Below, piece by piece: positions 19,778 to 27,986 of a stretch of DNA of 64,000 nucleotides; positions within the stretch are counted from its first letter, which is position 1; each line of letters begins with the position of its first letter. Where the stretch lies: assembly GCF_022370635.2 (NCBI RefSeq), contig NZ_CP092362.2, positions 3,720,001-3,784,000 on the forward strand, written 5' to 3'. The translations under genes were made by a program, and so were the position numbers. The notes beneath the pieces are model-generated. The model did not search any database, was not told where the DNA came from, and saw only the letters and a program-made list of their open reading frames with translations. The stretch comes from Mycolicibacterium crocinum. Lineage in GTDB: Bacteria > Actinomycetota > Actinomycetes > Mycobacteriales > Mycobacteriaceae.

Positions 19778-20230
19778 GTGCCAGCTTCTCCAGACGCCCC
19801 CGCGCAACTACCGGCGATTGACGGTTGGTGGGACCACGACGACGCCGGTGTGCCGCATCTGATCGGCGGCAAGTGCCCGCAATGCGGAACCTACGTGTTT
19901 CCGCCGCGGGCCAACAACTGCCCCAACCCGGCGTGTGACAGCGACGTCCTCGACGCCGTCGCACTGTCGCGGCGCGGCACGGTGTGGAGCTACACCGAGA
20001 ACCGGTATGCGCCTCCCCCGCCGTATCCGTCGCCGGACCCGTTCGAACCGTTCGCGGTCGCCGCTGTCGAGCTCGCCGACGAGGGTCTGATCGTGCTGGG
20101 CAAGGTGGTCGAGGGCACACTGGCCGCCGATCTGAAGGTCGGTATGGAAGTGCAGCTGACCACGATGCCGCTGTACACCGACGACGACGGCACCGAGCGC
20201 GTCACCTACGCATGGGAGATCGCGAAATGA
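19778..20230 (+). CDS. DUF35 OB-fold protein with zinc ribbon (Rv1628c-like)
   Basis: 150 residues from a GTG start. An N-terminal rubredoxin-like zinc ribbon (Cys33, Cys36, Cys48, Cys53 in KCPQCGTYVFPP and NCPNPACDS) precedes an OB-fold (RRGTVWSYTENRY to TTMPLYTD). DUF35 proteins pair with thiolase-like partners to act on acyl-CoAs, for example in steroid side-chain cleavage. The thiolase partner follows directly with an ATGA overlap, so they form one operon and very likely one complex. Rv1627c and Rv1628c have the same arrangement. Confidence 0.88.
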   Translation: MPASPDAPAQLPAIDGWWDHDDAGVPHLIGGKCPQCGTYVFPPRANNCPNPACDSDVLDAVALSRRGTVWSYTENRYAPPPPYPSPDPFEPFAVAAVELADEGLIVLGKVVEGTLAADLKVGMEVQLTTMPLYTDDDGTERVTYAWEIAK

Positions 20231-21426
20231 GCGCGGAACCGGTTTACATCCTCGGCGCGGGCATGCACCCGTGGGGCAAGTGGGGCCGCGACTTCACCGA
20301 GTACGGCGTGGTGGCCGCCCGCGCCGCACTGGCCGAGGCCGGCCTGGACTGGCGCCAGATCCAGCTCGTCGCCGGCGCCGACACCATTCGCAACGGTTAC
20401 CCCGGTTTCGTCGCCGGTGCGACGTTCGCGCAGAAGCTCGGCTGGAACGGCACCCCCGTCACCTCGAGCTACGCCGCCTGCGCCAGCGGTTCGCAGGCCC
20501 TGCAGAGTGCGCGAGCGCAGATCCTGGCCGGCTTCTGCGACGTGGCGCTGGTCATCGGCGCGGATACCACCCCGAAGGGCTTTTTCGCCCCGGTCGGTGG
20601 CGAGCGTCGCAACGATCCCGACTGGCAGCGGTTCCATCTGATCGGCGCCACCAACACGGTGTACTTCGCGCTGCTGGCGCGGCGCCGGATGGACCTCTAC
20701 GGCGCGACGCTCGAGGACTTCGCCCAGGTGAAGGTCAAGAACGCCAAGCACGGGCTGAACAACCCATACGCCCGCTACCGCAAGGAAGCCAGCGTCGACG
20801 ATGTGCTGGCCAGTCCGGTGGTCTCCGATCCCCTTCGGCTGCTTGACATTTGCGCGACGTCGGACGGCGCGGCCGCGGTGATCGTGGCCAGCAAGGCGTT
20901 CACCGAGAAGCATCTTGGCTCGACCCAGGGTGTGCCCTCGGTGCGCGCGGTGAGCCTGCAGAGCCCGCAGTACCCGCAGCATCTGCCCGAATTACCGGAT
21001 ATCGCAACGGATTCCACTGCGGTGGTGCCCGGTCCGGACCGGGTCTTCAAGGATCAGATTCTCGACGCCGCCTATGCCGAGGCCGGCATCGGTCCCGAGG
21101 ACCTGTCGCTGGCGGAGGTCTACGACCTGTCCACCGCGCTCGAGCTCGACTGGTACGAGCATCTGGGTCTGTGCGCCAAGGGTGAGGCCGAGCAACTGCT
21201 GCGTAGCGGTGCCACCACGATCGGCGGCCGGGTCCCGGTCAACGCCTCCGGTGGTCTGGCCAGCTTCGGCGAAGCCATCCCCGCGCAGGCGATCGCCCAG
21301 GTCTGCGAACTCACCTGGCAGCTCAAGGGCCAGGCCACCGGCCGTCAGGTCGAGGGCGCCAAGGTCGGCGTGACCGCCAACCAGGGCCTGTCCGGCCACG
21401 GTTCCTCGGTGGTCGTCGCTCGCTAG
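20227..21426 (+). CDS. thiolase-like lipid-transfer protein (Rv1627c-like)
   Basis: 399 residues. The start ATG overlaps the previous stop (ATGA). It has the thiolase fold of SCP-x/lipid-transfer type: YAACASGSQAL with the active-site Cys85, then NNPYARYRKEAS, NASGGLASFGEAIPAQA and a late GLSGHGSS with a His. The family's second catalytic Cys near the C-terminus is not evident, suggesting a lyase or retro-aldol role rather than a classical degradative thiolase. With its DUF35 partner it probably cleaves or forms a C-C bond in an acyl- or steroid-CoA. The cell location is cytoplasm. Confidence 0.88.
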   Translation: MSAEPVYILGAGMHPWGKWGRDFTEYGVVAARAALAEAGLDWRQIQLVAGADTIRNGYPGFVAGATFAQKLGWNGTPVTSSYAACASGSQALQSARAQILAGFCDVALVIGADTTPKGFFAPVGGERRNDPDWQRFHLIGATNTVYFALLARRRMDLYGATLEDFAQVKVKNAKHGLNNPYARYRKEASVDDVLASPVVSDPLRLLDICATSDGAAAVIVASKAFTEKHLGSTQGVPSVRAVSLQSPQYPQHLPELPDIATDSTAVVPGPDRVFKDQILDAAYAEAGIGPEDLSLAEVYDLSTALELDWYEHLGLCAKGEAEQLLRSGATTIGGRVPVNASGGLASFGEAIPAQAIAQVCELTWQLKGQATGRQVEGAKVGVTANQGLSGHGSSVVVAR

Positions 21427-21654
21427 GTGGCCGAGACCGTCATCGTCACCGTCAAACCCGGCAGCCGCAAGGGGCCGCGGGTCGAGACCGCCGACGACGG
21501 GTCGCTGACGCTCTTCGTGCGCGAGCCGGCCACCGAGGGCAAGGCCACCGAGGCCGCGGCTCGGTTGCTCGCCGAGCACTTGGGAGTACCGCGCAGCGCG
21601 GTGACGTTGACGGCGGGCGCGACGTCGCGGGTCAAGCGGTTTCGCGTCGACTAG
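21427..21654 (+). CDS. DUF167 (YggU) family protein
   Basis: 75 residues from GTG, starting at the base after the thiolase stop, so translation is probably coupled. The pattern VTVKPGSRKGPRVE, then LFVREPATEGKATEAAARLLAEHLGVP and ending LTAGATSRVKRFRVD is the DUF167/YggU fold (small alpha-beta protein of unknown role). The 3' end overlaps the convergent XRE gene by 23 bp. Confidence 0.85.
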   Translation: MAETVIVTVKPGSRKGPRVETADDGSLTLFVREPATEGKATEAAARLLAEHLGVPRSAVTLTAGATSRVKRFRVD

Positions 21655-21907
21655 TCTGCGTGCCGCCGCCCCGCCACACCTCGACGGCGTCCTGCAGCGG
21701 CAAACCGAGTGCGTCGCACAGGCTTACGACGGTGCCGAAGCTGGGGCTGGGCAACCGGCCCACCTCGATCTTGCGCAACGTCTCCGGGGAGATACCCGCG
21801 TCCTTGGCGATCACCTCGGGTGCCCGGCCGGCCCGTGCCGTCCTGATCAACGCACCGAGGCGTTGTCCGGCTCGGATCTGCTCGGGGCTCAGCGGTACGC
21901 GCACCAT
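21632..21907 (-). CDS. XRE-family helix-turn-helix regulator
   Basis: 91 residues from ATG 21907. The helix-turn-helix core is IRTARAGRAPEVIAKDAGIS followed by PETLRKIEVGRLPSPSF, typical of phage-repressor-like (Cro/C1) domains. It faces the methionine aminopeptidase gene across a 49-bp intergenic region containing a perfect inverted repeat, so it probably represses itself and that gene. Its 3' end overlaps the DUF167 gene by 23 bp. An upstream in-frame extension would cover the operator and is unlikely. Confidence 0.83.
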   Translation of the reverse strand: MVRVPLSPEQIRAGQRLGALIRTARAGRAPEVIAKDAGISPETLRKIEVGRLPSPSFGTVVSLCDALGLPLQDAVEVWRGGGTQTSRRETA

Positions 21908-21920
21908 GCGGTCGAGTATA

Positions 21921-21936
21921 CGGTATAAAAATACCG
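21921..21936. promoter_or_regulatory. putative operator between the XRE regulator and map
   Basis: A perfect inverted repeat CGGTAT-AAAA-ATACCG, with an adjoining GTATAC palindrome just upstream. It is the only AT-rich patch in a GC-rich neighbourhood and lies in the divergent promoter region, so it could carry both the -10 elements and the repressor site. Binding is inferred. Confidence 0.55.
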
Positions 21937-21956
21937 ACGAAGGGAAACGCACTCCG

Positions 21957-22727
21957 ATGATCGAACTCAAGACCGCCAAGGAAATCGACAAGATGGCCGT
22001 CACGGGTGACTTTGTGGCGCGCACCCTGGCGACCCTGGCCGCCGAGGCCGAACCGGGCGTGAACCTGATGCAGCTCGAACACCGCGCCAGGGCGCTGATC
22101 GACGAGCGCGGTGCGGTGTCCTGCTATTGGGACTACTCTCCGTCCTTCGGCCGCGGCCCGTTCCGCAACGTCATCTGCCTGTCGGTCAATGATGCTGTGC
22201 TGCACGGGCTTCCCTGGGACTACGTGCTGCGCGACGGTGATCTGCTCAAGCTGGACTTCGCCGTGTCGATCGACGGCTGGGTGGCCGACTCCGCGGTCAC
22301 GGTGATCGTCGGCGACAACGCCGACGACGCGGACATCGCCCTGGTCGACTCCACCCGCCGCGCACTGGACGCCGGTATCGCGGCCGCGGTGCCCGGCGGC
22401 CGGCTCGGCGACATCTCGGCGGCCATCGGTGAGGTGGCCGCTGCCGCGGGCTACGCGGTCAACACCGACTTCGGTGGGCACGGACTGGGCCGCACCATGC
22501 ACGAGGACCCACACGTGCCCAACCGTGGCAAGCGCGGGCGCGGGATGGTGCTCAAACCCGGTCTGACGCTGGCGCTGGAGCCGTGGTGGGGCCGCGGAAC
22601 CAACCGGCTCACGGTCGACCCCGACGGCTGGACCCTGCGGGCCGCCGACGGGTCCAACACCGCACACTCCGAGCACACCATCGCGATCACCGAGCAGGGG
22701 GCGCGTGTGCTGACCCGTGCGGCTTAG
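21957..22727 (+). CDS. map: methionine aminopeptidase, type I
   Basis: 256 residues. ATG at 21957 has an AAGGG site 11 nt upstream. The dinuclear metal ligands are all present: Asp100, Asp111, His175, Glu208 and Glu239, plus the catalytic His83 (VLHGLPW). It removes the initiator Met from nascent proteins. Mycobacteria have more than one paralogue; this one lacks the N-terminal extension of MapB type. The divergent XRE gene suggests it is regulated, unusual for a housekeeping enzyme. Its stop overlaps that of livF (TTAG). Confidence 0.93.
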   Translation: MIELKTAKEIDKMAVTGDFVARTLATLAAEAEPGVNLMQLEHRARALIDERGAVSCYWDYSPSFGRGPFRNVICLSVNDAVLHGLPWDYVLRDGDLLKLDFAVSIDGWVADSAVTVIVGDNADDADIALVDSTRRALDAGIAAAVPGGRLGDISAAIGEVAAAAGYAVNTDFGGHGLGRTMHEDPHVPNRGKRGRGMVLKPGLTLALEPWWGRGTNRLTVDPDGWTLRAADGSNTAHSEHTIAITEQGARVLTRAA

Positions 22728-23461
22728 GCCACCCCGAGGTAGGCGGCGCGAATACTGTCGTCGGCCAACAGCTCTCGGGCCGGACCGCTGCGGGTGATGG
22801 TCCCGGTCTCCAGGATGTAAGCGCGGTCGGACCGGGTCAGCGCCTGCTGGGCGTTCTGCTCCACCAGCAGCACGGTGGTGCCCTGCGCGTTGATCTCGGA
22901 GATGATCTTGAAGATCTGCGAGATGATCATGGGCGCCAGCCCCATCGACGGCTCGTCGAGCAGCAGCACACGCGGGCGTGCCATCAGCGCCCGGCCGATC
23001 GCCAGCATCTGCTGCTCCCCGCCGGACAGGGTGCCGCCGACCTGAGTCCGCCGCTCGGCGAGCCTCGGGAAGGTCTCGAACACCCAGTCGAGCCGCTCAC
23101 GGCGCTCGGCCTTGCTGTCGAACTTGCGCCCGTAGCAACCCATTTCGAGGTTCTCGGTCACGCTCATCCCGGGGAACACGCCGCGGCCCTCGGGCGCCTG
23201 GATCAGCCCGTCGATCGCGCGCTGGTGGGCCTTGACCCGGCTGATGTCGCGGCCCTCGAACCACACCGATCCCCGCGACAGCGGCCGCAGCCCGGAGATC
23301 GCCCGCATCATCGTGGTCTTCCCGGCACCGTTGGAGCCGAGCAGCGTCACCAGCTCCCCCTGGCGCACCTCCAGCGAAACCCCGTGCAGCGCTTCGATTC
23401 TCCCGTAGTGCACCACGGCGTCGCGGACCTCGAGGAGCGGCGCGTTCTCAGAGCTGGTCAT
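22724..23461 (-). CDS. livF: branched-chain amino-acid ABC transporter ATPase LivF
   Basis: 245 residues. Walker A GSNGAGKTTMM, signature LSGGEQQMLAIGRALM, Walker B LLLDEPSMGLAP with a following H-like Q/E segment, and the short LivF-type ending EQNAQQAL. It hydrolyses ATP to drive uptake through LivHM. It overlaps livG by 14 bp, the last gene of the livKHMGF set. Confidence 0.95.
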   Translation of the reverse strand: MTSSENAPLLEVRDAVVHYGRIEALHGVSLEVRQGELVTLLGSNGAGKTTMMRAISGLRPLSRGSVWFEGRDISRVKAHQRAIDGLIQAPEGRGVFPGMSVTENLEMGCYGRKFDSKAERRERLDWVFETFPRLAERRTQVGGTLSGGEQQMLAIGRALMARPRVLLLDEPSMGLAPMIISQIFKIISEINAQGTTVLLVEQNAQQALTRSDRAYILETGTITRSGPARELLADDSIRAAYLGVA

Positions 23462-24284
23462 CGGGCACCCCTAGGTAAGCGGCGATCACGGCCGGGTCGT
23501 CGCGGATCTCGGCGGGCAACCCGTCGGCGATCTTGCGGCCGAATTCCAGGACGACGATCCGGTCGGTGACGCCCATGACCAGTCGCATGTCGTGCTCGAT
23601 GAGCAGCACGGTGTAGCCGTCGTCGCGGATGGCTTGGATCAGGTCGATCAGGGCAGCCTTCTCGCTGGGATTGAAGCCTGCCGCGGGCTCGTCCAGACAC
23701 AGCAGCTTCGGCTCGGTGGCCAACGCCCTGGCGATCTCCAGCCGGCGCTGGTCCCCGTACGGCAGGTTCTTGGCCTTCTCTTCGCCACGGTGCGCGATAC
23801 CGACGAATTGTAAAAGCGCGGCGGCCTTTTCGATGGCGGAGCCCTCTTCGCGGCGGTGCCGGGGTGTCCGCACCAGTGCGCCGGGCACCGACGTCTTGTG
23901 TCGCGCATCGGTGCCCACCACGACGTTCTCCAGTGCGGTCATCTCGCCCCACAGCCGGATGTTCTGGAAGGTTCTGGCGATTCCCCGCCGGGTGATCTGG
24001 TGACGTTTGATCCGGCCCAGCGGCGCCCCGTCGAAGGTCACCGAGCCCGAACTCGGCCGGTACACGCCGGTGATCGCGTTGAAGCAGGTGGTCTTGCCTG
24101 CTCCGTTCGGACCGATCAGTCCGAGGATTTCACCGCGCTTGATCGCGAAACTCACCGAATCCAGAGCGGTCAACCCGCCGAACTTCACGGTGAGATCCTT
24201 CGTCTCCAGCAGGGTTTCGCCCTCGGCGACCACGGTGTCACGGTGGTAGGCGGCCAGTTCCTCGTCGATCTCGGGCTCGGTCAT
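23448..24284 (-). CDS. livG: branched-chain amino-acid ABC transporter ATPase LivG
   Basis: 278 residues. Walker A GPNGAGKTTCFN, signature PYGDQRRLEIARALAT, Walker B LLCLDEPAAGFNP and the EHDMRLVMGVTDRIVVLEFG ending are typical LivG features. The N-terminal 20 residues are an acidic extension (EPEIDEELAAYHRD). It overlaps livM by 4 bp and livF by 14 bp, indicating coupled translation. The partner of LivF on the cytoplasmic side of the membrane. Confidence 0.95.
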   Translation of the reverse strand: MTEPEIDEELAAYHRDTVVAEGETLLETKDLTVKFGGLTALDSVSFAIKRGEILGLIGPNGAGKTTCFNAITGVYRPSSGSVTFDGAPLGRIKRHQITRRGIARTFQNIRLWGEMTALENVVVGTDARHKTSVPGALVRTPRHRREEGSAIEKAAALLQFVGIAHRGEEKAKNLPYGDQRRLEIARALATEPKLLCLDEPAAGFNPSEKAALIDLIQAIRDDGYTVLLIEHDMRLVMGVTDRIVVLEFGRKIADGLPAEIRDDPAVIAAYLGVPDDQL

Positions 24285-25471
24285 GCCGCCGCCTTGCTGT
24301 CATCGGCTCTGCTCAACAGTTTTCGGGCTCTATTGCCGTAGGTGAGCAGTTGCTGGCGCACCGGGAACAGACCCTGCGGCCGGAAGATCATCAGCACCAC
24401 CAGTGCCAGGCCGAAGAACAGGTACTTCAGGTCGCCGAGGTTGATGCCCAGGAAGTGCACACCGAGCAGCCGGTTCGGCAGGTAGACGATCACGAACGCC
24501 CCGAAGATGACGCCGAGCTTGTTGCCCTGCCCACCGAGGACGACCGCGCACAGAAACAGCATCGAGTTGATGATGTTGAACGTCGGCGGCGCGACGTATT
24601 GGACCTGCCCGGCGTACAGCGCCCCAGACAGTCCGCCGATCGCGGCGCCGATCACAAACGCCCACAGCTTGAACCGGAATGTGTTGACGCCCATCACTTC
24701 CGCGGCGTCCTCGTCCTCGCGGATGGCCACCCACGCCCGGCCCACCCGGCTGCGCTCGAGATTGCCGACCAACAGCAGGATCGCGACGATCAGGATCAAG
24801 CCGAGCCAGAACCACCACGTCCCATAGTTCGCGTGGCCCGTCGAGTTACCGCTGGAGAAGACCCCCTCGGGCAGCTTGTCGGTCTGTCCGACTCGCGGAT
24901 AGGCCACCCCGTTGAGGCCGCGGGAACCGTTGGTGACACCGGACAGGTTGTCGGCGAGCAACCGGATGATCTCGCCGAATCCGAGTGTGACGATGGCCAG
25001 GTAGTCACCGCGCAGTCGCAGCGTGGGGATGCCGAGGATCAGCCCGGCCAGCGCGGTGAACGCCATGGCAAGCGGCACGCACGACAGCCAGGCCCAGTTC
25101 TCGCTGAACGCGCCGCCGTCGCTGAGCTGATTCCAGGGGCTGTCGGGACTGGTGAGCAGGGCCACGGTGTAGGCGCCGACGGCATAGAAGCCGACGTAGC
25201 CCAAGTCCAGCAGACCGGCCTGTCCGACGACGACGTTGAGGCCGATCGCGATGATCGCGACCATCGCGAACTGAGCCATGGTGCCGCCGAAGCTGATTCC
25301 CGGCGTGTCGAAGAACGGGGGCGGGAACAACGGCGAGAGCGCCAGCAATGCGAAGCCCAGTACTCCGAAGCCCCACTTCTGCACGCGGCTCAGGCCCGCC
25401 CACCAGCCGCGCAGACCGTCACCGGGAGCCAGTAGCCGACCCGACCACTTTCCTGGCGTCTGCTCGCTCAT
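24281..25471 (-). CDS. livM: branched-chain amino-acid ABC permease LivM
   Basis: 396 residues with about nine to ten membrane helices. The LivM pattern is clear: GLNVVVGQAGLLDLGYVGFYAVGAY near residue 80, and later a cytoplasmic coupling segment SRVGRAWVAIREDEDAAEVMGVN contacting the ATPases. It overlaps livH and livG by 4 bp each. The N-terminal 35 residues are cytoplasmic and basic. Confidence 0.94.
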   Translation of the reverse strand: MSEQTPGKWSGRLLAPGDGLRGWWAGLSRVQKWGFGVLGFALLALSPLFPPPFFDTPGISFGGTMAQFAMVAIIAIGLNVVVGQAGLLDLGYVGFYAVGAYTVALLTSPDSPWNQLSDGGAFSENWAWLSCVPLAMAFTALAGLILGIPTLRLRGDYLAIVTLGFGEIIRLLADNLSGVTNGSRGLNGVAYPRVGQTDKLPEGVFSSGNSTGHANYGTWWFWLGLILIVAILLLVGNLERSRVGRAWVAIREDEDAAEVMGVNTFRFKLWAFVIGAAIGGLSGALYAGQVQYVAPPTFNIINSMLFLCAVVLGGQGNKLGVIFGAFVIVYLPNRLLGVHFLGINLGDLKYLFFGLALVVLMIFRPQGLFPVRQQLLTYGNRARKLLSRADDSKAAA

Positions 25472-26505
25472 GCCCGCGCCTTTCCGAGGCTCTCCCCGAG
25501 TATCCCGGTGGGCCTGATCAGCAGCACCAGAACCAGCAACACGAACGCGACGACGTCACGCCATTGGGTGCCGAACACCGCCTGGCCGTAGTTCTCCATG
25601 ATGCCCAGCACCAGGCCACCCAGGAGCGCCCCGCGTAGATTGCCGATGCCGCCGAGCACGGCCGCCGAGAACGCCTTGATACCCAACAGGAATCCGCCCG
25701 AGTAGATGATGCCCTGGGGCACCTTCACGGTGTACAGCAGCGCGGCCGCACCGGCCAGCAGACCACCGATCAGGAATGTCGTCAGGATGATGCGTTCCCG
25801 GGATACCCCCATCAGCGTCGCCGTAGTCGGATCCTGAGCCACCGCACGGATCCCGCGCCCGAACTTGGTCCGGTTGATCGCGATGTCGGTCAACGCGGCC
25901 AGGACCAGCGCCGCCGCGACGATCACCAGCGTGACGTTGGAGACCGTGGCACCGAAGATGTGGAACTGGGTTTTCGGCTGCACCAGGATGATCGGCTGCT
26001 GCGCATTGCTGCCGCCGTAGCCCTTGATGATCTTCGGCAGCACGAAATGCACGAATTCCTGCAGCACGAACGACATGCCGATGGCGGTGATCAGGAACGT
26101 CAGCGGTCGTGCGTTACGCCGCCGCAGCGGTCGATAGGCGATGAACTCCAAACCCATTGCCGCCGAACCGGATACCAGCATCGCGAACAACATGGCGATG
26201 CCGAGGTAGAGCACCGTCAGCAGCACACCCTTGCTGTAGGCGTTACCGCTGGGCGTGAAGCCCAGAATCATGTCCAGGCAGAAGTAGGCGCCGAACATGC
26301 CGAACATGAAGATCTCGGAGTGCGCGAAGTTGATCAGCCGCAGGACACCGAACACCAGGGTGTAGCCGACGGCCACCAGCGCATAGATGGCGCCCCACGA
26401 CAATCCGTCGATGGTCAACTGCCAGAAGCCGTCTCGCAGATTGTCGATGTTGAAACCGATGTCACTGGCGAGATACGTCATCTGGCCGAAGCTCTCGTAG
26501 ACCAT
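25468..26505 (-). CDS. livH: branched-chain amino-acid ABC permease LivH
   Basis: 345 residues with about eight membrane helices. Typical LivH segments: LTIDGLSWGAIYALVAVGYT, INFAHSEIFMFGMF, coupling loop GRGIRAVAQDPTTATLMGVS and GGIGNLRGALLGGLVLGIME. The N-terminus (MVYESFGQMTYLASDIGF) is longer than in enteric LivH. It lies after livK and a hairpin, so levels below the binding protein are expected. Confidence 0.94.
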   Translation of the reverse strand: MVYESFGQMTYLASDIGFNIDNLRDGFWQLTIDGLSWGAIYALVAVGYTLVFGVLRLINFAHSEIFMFGMFGAYFCLDMILGFTPSGNAYSKGVLLTVLYLGIAMLFAMLVSGSAAMGLEFIAYRPLRRRNARPLTFLITAIGMSFVLQEFVHFVLPKIIKGYGGSNAQQPIILVQPKTQFHIFGATVSNVTLVIVAAALVLAALTDIAINRTKFGRGIRAVAQDPTTATLMGVSRERIILTTFLIGGLLAGAAALLYTVKVPQGIIYSGGFLLGIKAFSAAVLGGIGNLRGALLGGLVLGIMENYGQAVFGTQWRDVVAFVLLVLVLLIRPTGILGESLGKARA

Positions 26506-26534
26506 CTAGGCGGCAGCCTCCTTGGTGTCTGAAA

Positions 26535-26574
26535 CGAGAACGCGTCCGAGCCTTGCGGTCCCGGACGCGTCTCG
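26535..26574 (-). terminator. hairpin between livK and livH
   Basis: A 13-bp stem with one bulged A (arms near ACGCGTCCG and CGGACGCGT) and a loop of about 13 nt, just after the livK stop on the minus strand. Likely an attenuating terminator that keeps binding protein in excess over permease. Confidence 0.7.
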
Positions 26575-26582
26575 CGTATCGG

Positions 26583-27800
26583 CTACTGAACCTTGTAGAT
26601 CCAGATCAGGGTGGTGGTGAGCTCACCCTTGTCGGTCCACTGGTACTTACGGGCCACACCCTGCCCGTTGTAGTTCTTCACCCAATCGAGCAGGTCGGCC
26701 CGGGTGATCTTGCCTGCGTCGATGCCCTTCAGCAGGATCGTGCCGAGGTCGTAGCCCTCGGTGCTGTAGGTGCCGGGCGCCTGACCGAACTTCTTGGTGT
26801 ACTCGTCGGCGAAGGAGCCGGTGGCCGGCCCGCAGGGGCAGGACAGGATGGCGTCCTTGGACGACTGGCCGGCCTGCTTCACGAACTCCGGATCCTTGGT
26901 GCCGTCGGCACTGACGAACTTGCCGGTGTATCCGCCGTCGCGCAGCTGCTGGACGAACGGCGCGGCCTCGGCGTAGTAGCCGCTGTAGAACACCGAATCC
27001 GGCGACTGACCCTTGACCTGGGTGACCGCGGCCGAGAAGTCCTTGTCGCCCTTCTTGACCGAGATCTTGCAGGCGTCGAGGGCCACTGGGCCGAGGGTCT
27101 CGCGGACCGCGGCCGCCAGACCGGTGCCGTAATCGGTGCTGTCGTCGACGACGCAGACCTTGGTTTGTTTGAGCGTGTTCTTCAGGTAGTTGGCGACCGA
27201 CGGACCCTGCACTCCGTCGTTGGCCAGGCCGCGGAAGAACGTCTTCCAACCCTGCTCGGACAGCGTGACGTTGGTGGCCGACGCGGTGGCCGCGACCAGA
27301 CCGGCCTGGTCGAAGACCCCGCCGGTGGCCTTGGTCTCGCCCGAGAACGCCGGTCCGACAAGGCCGATCGTGAACGCGTCGTCGACGATCTGCGGCGCGA
27401 TCGCGGTGGCCTTCTGCGGGTCACCCTCGGTGTCGAACGGCTTCAGCTGCACCTGGCAGCCCGGATTGGCGGCGTTGTGCTTGTCGATCGCCAGCTGCAC
27501 GCCGTCCTTGATGTTGATGCCCAGTGCGGCGTCCGGCCCGTTGAGCGCGCCGGCCATCGCGATGGACACCGGCGGGCAGGTGGCCTTGCCGTCGCCGGCC
27601 GGGTCGGCCGGGGTGGCACCTGCGTCGGGCTTGACCTCAGCACCGTTCTGGTCGATCTGGACCTGCTCGACGATCTTCAGGTCGCCCTGCGAGGAGCTCC
27701 CACCATTCGACGGGGACTGCTGGTTGCAACCGGCGATAGCCATGACCGCCAGCAACGTTGAACTAGCGGCGATTGCACTGCGTGTCGCGCGTCCGCGCAC
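26583..27800 (-). CDS. livK: branched-chain amino-acid binding lipoprotein LivK
   Basis: 405 residues. A lipoprotein signal ends in lipobox IAGC, followed by an acidic/Gly/Ser linker, then the periplasmic-binding fold of the Leu/Ile/Val type: PVSIAMAGALNGPDAALGINIKDG, VDDAFTIGLVGPAFSGETKA and CVVDDSTDYGTGLAAAVRE. Amino-acid-like ligands are typical, though amides or other small solutes cannot be excluded. Upstream of this gene, 27801-27986 carries no recognised gene and should contain the operon promoter. Confidence 0.92.
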   Translation of the reverse strand: MRGRATRSAIAASSTLLAVMAIAGCNQQSPSNGGSSSQGDLKIVEQVQIDQNGAEVKPDAGATPADPAGDGKATCPPVSIAMAGALNGPDAALGINIKDGVQLAIDKHNAANPGCQVQLKPFDTEGDPQKATAIAPQIVDDAFTIGLVGPAFSGETKATGGVFDQAGLVAATASATNVTLSEQGWKTFFRGLANDGVQGPSVANYLKNTLKQTKVCVVDDSTDYGTGLAAAVRETLGPVALDACKISVKKGDKDFSAAVTQVKGQSPDSVFYSGYYAEAAPFVQQLRDGGYTGKFVSADGTKDPEFVKQAGQSSKDAILSCPCGPATGSFADEYTKKFGQAPGTYSTEGYDLGTILLKGIDAGKITRADLLDWVKNYNGQGVARKYQWTDKGELTTTLIWIYKVQ

Positions 27801-27986
27801 GTTTCACCTCCGGGTCAGTAGTTTCACGGCGCCGACATCGCAGACCACCATCCGGCCCACCCTCGACACTGCGGTAGAACATAACCAACCGGTGGCCGCA
27901 GCGCGTCATCTTGGCCAACGCCTGGCCGTGAGCATATTCCGGATCGCGGCAAACGGCGCGGTCAGAGGAAATGCAGAGTTAACGCG

